A stretch of DNA of 17,806 nt, taken from Filomicrobium sp. (GTDB taxonomy: Bacteria; Pseudomonadota; Alphaproteobacteria; Rhizobiales; Hyphomicrobiaceae). The stretch is taken from NCBI GenBank assembly GCA_021775655.1, contig JAJFHK010000185.1:1-17806 (forward strand), given 5' to 3'. The position numbers and the translations under genes were made by a program. The notes below the pieces were generated by a model. The model had not been told where the DNA came from, did no database searches, and saw only the letters and a program-made list of their open reading frames with translations. Below are positions 7,299 to 14,001 of the stretch, in pieces (the stretch's first letter is position 1; each line of letters starts with the position of its first letter).

Positions 7299-8200
7299 CA
7301 ACTATCGTGTCTTGGCGAACCGTTTCTGCCATTGCCGGCGCTGCTATCCTTGCCGCCGCGGCAATCGTGCCTGCGAGCGCTGCCGGCGATCCCCCCGTAC
7401 CACACGGCCTCGATCCTGGCGGCAATGCGATAGCGCTCATCAGCGATGGGGTCGACTATACTGATCCGGAAATCGCTGCGCGCCTTGCACGCGATGGCGA
7501 GGGCGAGCCAATTGCGCTTGACCTCATCGACGGCGACGTGCGGCCGTTTACGGCAGCAGATGTGGGCCGTGGAACGACGCTGGCGAAGATGTTGCTGTCG
7601 ACATACCGCAACAGCCGTTTGGTGGTTGTGCGTGCCGATCCCGAAGATGCCGGGTCGCTGGCACAAGCGGCCGTATTTGTGACCCGCACACCTTCGCGAA
7701 TTGCTGTTGTCGGATTTTGGGGCCACAGCAAGGAGACTTGGTTGCCGTTTTCTCAGGCCGTCGAGCAGGGCGGGAGAGTGCTCTTTATTGTTCCTGGAGG
7801 GGATGCTCGCGCTCGTGGCAGCAAATCCAATTTTCCAGCACAGCTCCGACCTGCCAATGTTCTTTCAGCTGCGCCGTTCGATCCTCCGGCCGATCAATAT
7901 GCTCCGGCGGTTGGCGACGATAACATTGATGCCTGGGTCGTGGCGGCAGGGGCCACCATGTTCGGCGCCGGCCAGACACAAGGACCCCGCGACAGCATCG
8001 AGGCCGCCGTGCTCTTGGCCGGTCAAGCCGGGTGTACGCTAGAAGGCACCGAGGTTAGCGCGCTCCCAAACGCTGCAAGTCTGAGAGCGGCTATTTTAAC
8101 GCAAGCACGAGCGATTGCCGTCAATGGCATCAGCGCGCATGTGCATGACCCTATGTGCTGGTATGGCGGAATTCGGTTCGGTGAGCCGGGCCGTTTTTAG
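7295..8200 (+). CDS. Secreted subtilase-like protein lacking catalytic residues (putative pseudoenzyme)
   Basis: A 301-residue protein starting at GTG 7295, with AGGA about seven bases upstream and a 4-base GTGA overlap with mobB. This start gives a clean signal peptide (hydrophobic 11-27, ASAA cleavage near 30). The mature part follows the order of subtilase (S8) blocks. IALISDGVDYTDPEI (46-60) resembles the Asp block, normally VIDTGVDYTHPDL. GRGTTLAKML (91-100) resembles the His block GHGTHVAG. GGRVLFIVPGGD (159-170) resembles the oxyanion AAAGN segment. FPAQL at 180-184 and the helix with DSIEAAVLLAG (about 233-243) sit where the GTSMAAP block belongs. Asp, His, Asn and Ser of the active site are all replaced. 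I infer a non-catalytic binding or chaperone role linked to FDH. The family assignment rests on my pattern reading only. Confidence 0.6.
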   Translation: MTTIVSWRTVSAIAGAAILAAAAIVPASAAGDPPVPHGLDPGGNAIALISDGVDYTDPEIAARLARDGEGEPIALDLIDGDVRPFTAADVGRGTTLAKMLLSTYRNSRLVVVRADPEDAGSLAQAAVFVTRTPSRIAVVGFWGHSKETWLPFSQAVEQGGRVLFIVPGGDARARGSKSNFPAQLRPANVLSAAPFDPPADQYAPAVGDDNIDAWVVAAGATMFGAGQTQGPRDSIEAAVLLAGQAGCTLEGTEVSALPNAASLRAAILTQARAIAVNGISAHVHDPMCWYGGIRFGEPGRF

Positions 8201-8250
8201 CGCGGCCAGTGTGCTACACTTTGATGCGCAAGTACTTTTGAGGAGTTCCA

Positions 8251-8646
8251 ATGCCTGACGATATCGACAACATGAACCGCAAGGCGCGGCGTGCGGCAGC
8301 CAAAACCGATGGCGCCGTCGACACGATGGCGTTTCTTAAGATCGCAGACAAATTCATCGACGTTGCCAACCGCGAAAACCAGAAGACGAAGGCAAGCGAA
8401 GTGCACATGGCGTTCCTATTTGCCGCCGCCCGTTATAATGCGCATGTCGCCAAGAATGTTTTCAACGTCGACAACCATGAGCAGTACGTCAAGGAAATGG
8501 CTGAGCAGTACATAGAGATGCTTCGCCAGCACCTGGGCGACGACACACTGGAAAAGAAGTCCGTGCAAGCTGAAGACTTTCTTGCGGACGCGAAGCCTGA
8601 AGATTTCCTCACAGATGCCAAGCCTGACGGCAACAGCAAAAATTGA
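8251..8646 (+). CDS. DUF3144 family small protein
   Basis: A 131-residue, probably cytoplasmic, helical protein. Residues 28-97 fit DUF3144: FLKIADKFIDVANRENQ, then VHMAFLFAAARYNAHVAKN and a C-terminal helix ending MLRQHLGDD. The family has no established function. The start is well supported by GAGGAG about six bases before ATG 8251. The tail holds an exact-register tandem repeat EDFLADAKP/EDFLTDAKP (108-125). It is the last plus-strand gene of the fdhD-mobAB run, 50 bases after the subtilase-like gene, which makes an FDH or cofactor maturation role plausible but unproven. Confidence 0.75.
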   Translation: MPDDIDNMNRKARRAAAKTDGAVDTMAFLKIADKFIDVANRENQKTKASEVHMAFLFAAARYNAHVAKNVFNVDNHEQYVKEMAEQYIEMLRQHLGDDTLEKKSVQAEDFLADAKPEDFLTDAKPDGNSKN

Positions 8647-8702
8647 GGATATCCGAGCAAGCAACAGGTCAGTGTTTGCGGTTGGAATTCGACTGAACCA
8701 CT

Positions 8703-9410
8703 CTATGTGCGTGACGAATTCGGCGGTGTCTCTGGGTCGCTTATTTCTGCGTCGTATTCGGCGAGCATTTCAGCTTCGTCCTGCTTGGCGGCTGCGGCGC
8801 ATGCTGCACCGGGGCCCGAGCTAGCATCGCCGGTTTCCCGATTGGCGATATTGGCAGCTTCGTCTCCAGCCGCAGCGCTCTCTGTTTTGGCCGCGGCTCT
8901 CGCTTCAGCGCGTCTTTCCTGCGCCTCGGCTTCCGCGACCTTCTTGGATTCCTGGCCGAGCGCTTCCCACTCGGCAACTTCGTCATCGTCCAAAAAGCCC
9001 CGCCCATACTGGTAGAGGGTCTTCATCGTGCCCTTGGGCAAGCAGACAGCGGCGTCGGTGTAATCCTCGCAGTAGTCGTCAAGGCCGTCCATGTTGGCCA
9101 GCACCGGATTCGACACCCACAGTTTACGCAGCGCCTTTTGCCGGGCTTCGGGAGTGACGTCCTTTTCCATGAATTGCTTGTAGTCGGAATCGTAATCGAG
9201 CTCTTCGAAATTGAAGTCGGCAAAGTCTTTTTCGGCGACGGGTTCGTCAGCTTCATTTCTATTGCGTGCAGTTTCCTCAGTCGCGGCGGCGTCTTCGCCT
9301 AGTGCTTCGCCAGCCGGATCGCCGTCGTGTTCTGTTCCAGCGTCCAGTCCGCGCTTTTTGCGTGACCACCGCTCCAGGAACGATCCCGAATCACGATTCT
9401 CTTCTTTCAT
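8703..9410 (-). CDS. DUF3306 family protein (FDH-cluster accessory)
   Basis: A 235-residue acidic cytoplasmic protein. It begins with the family opening SFLERWSRKKRG (about residues 10-21). An acidic low-complexity linker follows, then the conserved core LDYDSDYKQFMEKDV, RKLWVSNPVLANMDGLDDY and EDYTDA. The last 80 residues are Ala/Glu-rich and poorly conserved. DUF3306 genes are commonly found beside DUF3305 and FDH genes; their molecular function is unknown. The ATG overlaps the TGA of the DUF3305 gene (ATGA), so the two are translationally coupled. It is convergent with the DUF3144 gene, with 56 bases between the stops. Confidence 0.85.
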   Translation of the reverse strand: MKEENRDSGSFLERWSRKKRGLDAGTEHDGDPAGEALGEDAAATEETARNRNEADEPVAEKDFADFNFEELDYDSDYKQFMEKDVTPEARQKALRKLWVSNPVLANMDGLDDYCEDYTDAAVCLPKGTMKTLYQYGRGFLDDDEVAEWEALGQESKKVAEAEAQERRAEARAAAKTESAAAGDEAANIANRETGDASSGPGAACAAAAKQDEAEMLAEYDAEISDPETPPNSSRT

Positions 9411-10015
9411 TTGCTATCCCTGCGGCCGTTATCCATGCCGTGCCCGATATTCGGATTGGGGGTTGATGGGTTTCCATCGATTCGTTCACCCATACGTTCG
9501 CGCAACACGACGATCGACTCTTGGCCGAATTTATGATCTTCAGCGCGCAGATGGGGCTGGCGTTTGCGCTTTATGAAAGCCTCTTCCTTGTGATGTTCGT
9601 TTATGAAGGCGTGCACGATGTCGACAAGCTGCTCCGGCATCGCGACGCTTTCGACGTTATCGAGGCCGACATCACCGTGGGACTGAGCCTCGAACGGTGA
9701 AGCGGTCACGAGATGCACTTCGACTGGCCAATCGTCATCGGAATCGGGATCTTCACGCAACACCACGTAGACGGATGGTTCACCGTTGGCGAGATTCACC
9801 TGGTAGGCCGTCGTTTCCTTGCGAAAGAGTTCGAGATTTAGCGTTGCGGCATGATAAAGGACGGACTTGTCATCGCGCCGGAGCTCACGCCAATCCCTAA
9901 TCTGGGGAGGATCGAGGAATACACTCACCGCCCGCCAGCGATAAGTTTGCCATGGATGAGCAATCTTTTCGCGGGCTACGACGACGCCGACCGGGATTGA
10001 GAGGGCGGTGACCAT
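9407..10015 (-). CDS. DUF3305 family protein (FDH-cluster accessory)
   Basis: A 202-residue soluble protein from ATG 10015. The family core is visible as IPVGVVVAREKIAHPWQTYRW (about 7-27), then YHAATLNLELFRKETTAYQVNL (about 54-75) and PSVYVVLRE (80-88). The C-terminal third is basic and hydrophilic. AGGAG lies 11 bases before the ATG. Upstream GTG (10027) and TTG (10039) codons are in frame but less likely. It partners with DUF3306 in many FDH loci, and no biochemical role is established. It is divergent from the poly-ferredoxin gene across 174 bases. Confidence 0.85.
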   Translation of the reverse strand: MVTALSIPVGVVVAREKIAHPWQTYRWRAVSVFLDPPQIRDWRELRRDDKSVLYHAATLNLELFRKETTAYQVNLANGEPSVYVVLREDPDSDDDWPVEVHLVTASPFEAQSHGDVGLDNVESVAMPEQLVDIVHAFINEHHKEEAFIKRKRQPHLRAEDHKFGQESIVVLRERMGERIDGNPSTPNPNIGHGMDNGRRDSK

Positions 10016-10189
10016 GCCGTTGTTCACTCCTGCTACCAAATGTCGTAGACGTTAGTCTAACTCGAATTGCGACCCTAAGGGAATTCCTGGCGTCATAAAA
10101 GGATTTCCTCGATGCAATCTGCACAAATCCGCCCCCGCCAATGGTAGGTAAATCGTACCGGCCAACACACTCTGGAGACTGACGATTTG
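10016..10189. promoter_or_regulatory. Divergent intergenic region with short palindromes
   Basis: This 174-base gap must carry promoters for both the DUF3305/DUF3306 pair and the poly-ferredoxin gene. It contains the palindrome GTTAGTCTAAC (10051-10061), overlapping TAGAC-gtta-GTCTA (10046-10059). A nested pair follows: GGATTT (10101-10106) / AAATCC (10125-10130) around TGCA-atc-TGCA (10113-10123). These are candidate operator sites. I see no convincing -35/-10 pair. Confidence 0.35.
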
Positions 10190-12244
10190 GTGAGAAAAGC
10201 GACCATCCCGACCCGCCTCTTAGTGTGCAATTGCCAGAAAACGATGGAAATCGACGGCAAGAAACTTGGCGCGGCGCTCGATCAGGGTGCACCGGTAGTT
10301 GTCCATACTGAATTGTGCCGTGGCGGCCTCGACGCGTTTCGCAAAGCCGCTGTGAGCGGGGAATCGATTCATGTTGCATGCACCCAGGAAGCGCCGTTGT
10401 TCCTGGAGGTGGCCGATGGGCTGGAGGCCGAGGGGGCGTTCAACTTTACCAATATCCGTGAGAATGGGGGCTGGTCGCAAGCCGGTGGCAAGGCGCTGGC
10501 GAAAATGGCGGCGCTCATCGCCGAAGCTGCGCATCAGCCGCAGATGGTGCCGGCTGTCAGCTTGGAATCCAATGGCGTGTGCCTGATCATTGGAGCCGGA
10601 CAAGAAGCACTGGAAGCGGCAATGCAGCTCACAGGGCGGCTTTCGCCAATCGCTGTTTTATCCAATCCAGCCGATGCGATCCCGCCTCGCCAGGCAAATT
10701 TTCCGATCTTCAAGGGCAAGGTGCGCAGCGCCGAAGGCGTGCTTGGCCGATTCTCGGTGAATGTTGACGGATACACTGCGGCCTCGCCAAGTTCGCGTGG
10801 GGAACTGAATTTTGAGTCTGCTGGATCGAAAGAAGTCGTTTCCTGCGATCTGATCCTCGACCTTTCTGGCGGAGCCGCTCTTTTTACAGGGCACGGCAGA
10901 CGCGATGGATATATCAAGGTTGATGTTGGCGACCCGACAGCGCTTGCTCGGGCCTTGTTCGAGATTACTGACCTTGTCGGTGAATTCGAGAAACCCCGCT
11001 ATATCTCTTATGACGCTGAAATTTGCGCACATGCCCGTTCGGGGCAGGTGGGCTGCACCAATTGTCTCGACGTGTGTCCGCTTGGCGCTATCCAGCCCGA
11101 CGGGGACAAAGTCGCAATCGATCCTGCGATCTGTGGCGGGTGTGGAAATTGCGCATCCGTGTGTCCGACCGGTGCAGCCAGCTACGTTTTGCCGTATCGT
11201 GGCGATCTCGTTCAACGTATGCAAATCCTCCTGCAAACCTATGCCAACGCTGGCGGCGAACACCCGGTCATCCTGGCTCATGACGAGAAGCACGGTTCTG
11301 AGATGATTTCGGCGATGGCGAGGTTCGGTCGCGGACTTCCCGCCAACGTTATCCCGCTTTCGCTCAACTCGGTTTTGATGCTCGGGCATGACGCGATGGC
11401 GGCCGCACTGGCACTTGGCGCGGAGCGCATTGCCCTGCTGGCGCCACCTCAGCATCCTGAAGAACTGGCATCGATAGAACAACAAGCAGAACTGGTAAAC
11501 GCTATTCTTGGTGCCCTCGGTTACGGGGACGCTCGGGTTGACGTGATCGTGGAACGTGACCCCGATGCCATTGAGGCTGCGCTTCACGACGCTGTACCGC
11601 TTTCGGCAATGCTGGCGCACGGACTTGTAGCGGCGGGATCGAAGCGTGAAGTGGCACGATCGGTATTCGCGCTTCTGCATGAAGATGCGCATGAGAAACC
11701 CGATATTATCGAGCTTCCCAAAGGCGCGCCTTATGGCCGGATCAACGTCAATGTTGATGGCTGCACGCTCTGCCTGTCGTGTGTTGGGGCGTGCCCGGCG
11801 AATGCTTTGCGCGACAATCCCGATAAACCGCAGCTGTCGTTTGTCGAGGCAGCGTGCGTTCAGTGCGGTGTTTGTGTTGCGACCTGCCCGGAAGGTGTAA
11901 TCAGCCTTGAAGCAAGATTCAATTTTAAGTCTGAAGCGCTGGCGCCCGACGTAATCAAGACCGAAGAGCCTTTCCACTGCGTGAGCTGCGGAAAGGCGTT
12001 CGGCGCAAAGTCATCGATTGAGGTTATTGTCGAGAAATTGCGCGGGCATTCGATGTTCCAGGACGAGGAACAGCTAAAGCTCATTCAGATGTGCGACAAC
12101 TGTCGAGTCTCAGCCCTGGCAAATTCCCGAAACGACCCGTTCGCGATGGGCGAGCCACCGAGGGTGCGTACGACCGACGACTATCTTGTCGAAGACAAGG
12201 TGGCTGCCGCGAAGAACAAAAAGCGGGACGACTTCCTAGGGTGA
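10190..12244 (+). CDS. Large poly-[4Fe-4S] ferredoxin-like protein of FDH clusters
   Basis: A 684-residue soluble protein (GTG 10190; TTG 10187 is also possible, with GGAG at 10174-10177). The N-terminal module has Cys13 and Cys15 (LLVCNCQKTM), Cys43 (TELCRGG) and Cys64 (VACTQEAPLF). A Rossmann-like NGVCLIIGAG strand-loop follows near 128-137. The first ferredoxin domain has Cys279/289/292/296 and Cys315/318/321/325. The second has Cys525/528/531/535 and Cys556/559/562/566. A last cysteine set, 597/600 and 635/638 (CVSC, CDNC), could hold metal or another cluster. In the first motif the leading cysteine is nine residues away instead of two. Similar proteins lie beside DUF3305/3306 and fdhABC in proteobacteria. 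An electron-transfer or Fe-S delivery role for FDH is inferred. Confidence 0.85.
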   Translation: MRKATIPTRLLVCNCQKTMEIDGKKLGAALDQGAPVVVHTELCRGGLDAFRKAAVSGESIHVACTQEAPLFLEVADGLEAEGAFNFTNIRENGGWSQAGGKALAKMAALIAEAAHQPQMVPAVSLESNGVCLIIGAGQEALEAAMQLTGRLSPIAVLSNPADAIPPRQANFPIFKGKVRSAEGVLGRFSVNVDGYTAASPSSRGELNFESAGSKEVVSCDLILDLSGGAALFTGHGRRDGYIKVDVGDPTALARALFEITDLVGEFEKPRYISYDAEICAHARSGQVGCTNCLDVCPLGAIQPDGDKVAIDPAICGGCGNCASVCPTGAASYVLPYRGDLVQRMQILLQTYANAGGEHPVILAHDEKHGSEMISAMARFGRGLPANVIPLSLNSVLMLGHDAMAAALALGAERIALLAPPQHPEELASIEQQAELVNAILGALGYGDARVDVIVERDPDAIEAALHDAVPLSAMLAHGLVAAGSKREVARSVFALLHEDAHEKPDIIELPKGAPYGRINVNVDGCTLCLSCVGACPANALRDNPDKPQLSFVEAACVQCGVCVATCPEGVISLEARFNFKSEALAPDVIKTEEPFHCVSCGKAFGAKSSIEVIVEKLRGHSMFQDEEQLKLIQMCDNCRVSALANSRNDPFAMGEPPRVRTTDDYLVEDKVAAAKNKKRDDFLG

Positions 12245-12272
12245 ATGAAGGTTTTTTTTACAGGCCCTTCAT
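12245..12272. terminator. Inverted repeat with T8 run after the poly-ferredoxin gene
   Basis: ATGAAGG (12245-12251) pairs perfectly with CCTTCAT (12266-12272). The run of eight T (12252-12259) lies in the loop, not after the stem, so this is not a classic terminator. The T8 run right after the stop at 12244 could still release plus-strand transcripts. On the minus strand it reads as a stem with an A-rich loop. Confidence 0.4.
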
Positions 12273-12351
12273 GCGCTTACACGCCCCTCGCTCACCGCAG
12301 CCGGAGACCCGCCATCTTTTGAGGACCCGCGAGTGCTGCAGCAGGATCCGG

Positions 12352-12480
12352 TCAGTTGCGAACGTTTGAATTGACCGTGTAAGCGTTCTGGGAACTCTCT
12401 GACAGTACCGAGCTGACACCAAAAGCGGCAGCGGCGGTGATTACCACGAGTGCCACGATGCTGGTCATGAAAGCTTTCAT
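12352..12480 (-). CDS. 42-residue single-pass membrane peptide, last gene of the FDH operon
   Basis: A short frame from ATG 12480 to TGA 12352. It encodes a 42-residue peptide that starts MKAFMTSIVALVVITAAAAF, continues GVSSVLSESS and ends in SNVRN. Residues about 4-24 form one hydrophobic helix with a single N-terminal lysine, so it is either a membrane-anchored small subunit or an uncleaved signal-like peptide, with a polar C-terminus outside. Its ATG overlaps the TGA of the WD40/cytochrome c gene (ATGA), the arrangement seen in coupled genes, and this is the main reason to believe it is expressed. Small hydrophobic subunits often stabilise respiratory complexes; that role here is inference. 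Confidence 0.68.
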   Translation of the reverse strand: MKAFMTSIVALVVITAAAAFGVSSVLSESSQNAYTVNSNVRN

Positions 12481-13997
12481 TGTTTCGTTTCCTTATTGTC
12501 TTCTGCCGCAGGGGCAGTGTTGCCGTTTCCGGCTGCGGATGTTGTCTTAAGGTATGCGATCAGCGCATCGCGCTCGGATTTGTCGGTCATTTTCTGCAGC
12601 GGCATCTTCGATCCGGGTGTGAAATTTTCAGGGCCGAGTTCGAATAGCTTGGCGACTGTCTCTTCACTCCATACGATATCAAGATTTTTCAAAGAGTCCG
12701 AATAAGGATAACCTGGTAGAGTTGCTATCCGACGACCAAACAACCCGAAAAGTGACGGGCCGGCGCGGTTCTTCCCATCTTGTTTGAGTGTATGACAGAC
12801 GCTGCATTTTCGCGCGAAATGCGCCTGTCCCCTTGCGACGGGATCGTCGCTGTCAGCGGTGATCTGGAAGCGGCGGGGGTAAGGGCTCTCGATGTGTTCG
12901 AATGGTTCGCGGGGAGTAACAATCCAGCGCGTAACAAAGTCGTCAAGTCCTGCGAGATAAAGCGCAGCACCGCCCGGCGCGAAGGCTAGCCCCCATGCCG
13001 GGCCGTAGGGATTCTGGTATTCCTCGATCGGTTGAAAGTCGCCAAGGCGGAATACTTTGACCGAACCATCGCCGCTTCCCGTTGCGATAAGCCCCGGCTG
13101 TCGGGTGACGGCAAGCGCGAGAATCGGTCGCTCCGAATCGCCTAGTTCGGCAACTTTTTCACCGCTCGCAATCTCGACGACAGCAGCCGTCCCATTGAGG
13201 GCGCCAAAGACGAGTTGATCGCCATCTGGAAGACGCTTCAGGACGTTAATGCCCCAGCCGTGCTTATAGATCGGCCGTACGAACTGACCGGTTTTCGTCT
13301 CGAACATGCGGATCTGGCCATCGTAGCTGGCCGAAAATACGTGATTGCCGTCAGCGGAGAATGTAACGGCGTTGACTGGGCCCTGATGCCCAGCGAGCAC
13401 AGGGCCAGCTGTGCGCTCCTTGAGATTCCATAGTCGGGCGGATCGGTCCCAACTTGCGGTTACGGCCCATGTACCATCGTTTGAAACGGCGATGTCGACA
13501 ACCTTGGCGGTGTGACCTTCGAAACGGTGTTCGCGCTTTCCGTTATCGAGGTTCCAGATCGTGAGGATGGCGTCGTCGCCTGCGGCCAAAGCGAGGCGCG
13601 TTTCTGGTACGAATGCTGTCGCGTTAACGGCACCGTCATGTTCATCGAGGCGAAGCAGTTCCTTGGGATCATCGGCATCGGACAAGTCCCAGACCATCAT
13701 GGCATAATCGAAGCTGCCTGATAGCGCGAGCTGGCGAGCGTTGTCGGTGGCGACCACCTTCACTGGTCCGCCGTGACCGACGAGATTACCGCGATTGGTG
13801 GACCGACTATCGAGTTCGGCCGCTGTCCCAGCGGGCGACCTCCTGGCCGTATCAGCGGCGGCGGGGTCGGCGGCAAATGACGCATGTGGCGACCCAACAC
13901 CAAACGTCAACAAGCAAGCGACGAACACGCACGCAAGTCGCCGCAAGTCTTCGAGCGACTGTGCACGTACCATTGGCCAACCCATGCCGGCCACCAT
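12477..13997 (-). CDS. Secreted seven-blade WD40 protein fused to a cytochrome c domain
   Basis: A 506-residue protein from ATG 13997, four bases after the cytochrome b stop; ATG 13985 or 13973 are alternatives. A signal peptide (basic RRL, then CVFVACLLTFGVG, cut near SFA) sends it to the periplasm. Residues 70-360 hold seven WD40-type units, for example FEGHTAKVVDIAVSNDG ending SARLWNL, LAGHQGPVNAVTFSADG and a seventh ending VTRWIV. Residues about 385-485 are a class I cytochrome c: haem site CSVCH at 398-402 and axial Met465 in GSKMPLQ. The tail is polar and Ala/Glu/Lys-rich. Its place in the operon suggests it receives electrons from FDH or docks a redox partner. The domain calls are firm; the role is inferred. 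Confidence 0.9.
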   Translation of the reverse strand: MVAGMGWPMVRAQSLEDLRRLACVFVACLLTFGVGSPHASFAADPAAADTARRSPAGTAAELDSRSTNRGNLVGHGGPVKVVATDNARQLALSGSFDYAMMVWDLSDADDPKELLRLDEHDGAVNATAFVPETRLALAAGDDAILTIWNLDNGKREHRFEGHTAKVVDIAVSNDGTWAVTASWDRSARLWNLKERTAGPVLAGHQGPVNAVTFSADGNHVFSASYDGQIRMFETKTGQFVRPIYKHGWGINVLKRLPDGDQLVFGALNGTAAVVEIASGEKVAELGDSERPILALAVTRQPGLIATGSGDGSVKVFRLGDFQPIEEYQNPYGPAWGLAFAPGGAALYLAGLDDFVTRWIVTPREPFEHIESPYPRRFQITADSDDPVARGQAHFARKCSVCHTLKQDGKNRAGPSLFGLFGRRIATLPGYPYSDSLKNLDIVWSEETVAKLFELGPENFTPGSKMPLQKMTDKSERDALIAYLKTTSAAGNGNTAPAAEDNKETKQ

Positions 13998-14001
13998 CGG
14001 G

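Noticed and set aside
10658..11977. A 439-codon minus-strand frame opposite the poly-ferredoxin gene
   Set aside because: It is antisense to a gene with clear ferredoxin motifs. Its translation is Arg/Cys/His-rich with no family features, as expected of a shadow frame in GC-rich DNA.
13002..13997. Possible Tat signal on the WD40/cytochrome c protein because of an RR pair near the N-terminus
   Set aside because: The context EDLRRLACVF lacks the S/T-RR-x-F-L-K consensus. C-type cytochromes are exported unfolded by Sec, so a Sec signal is the better reading.
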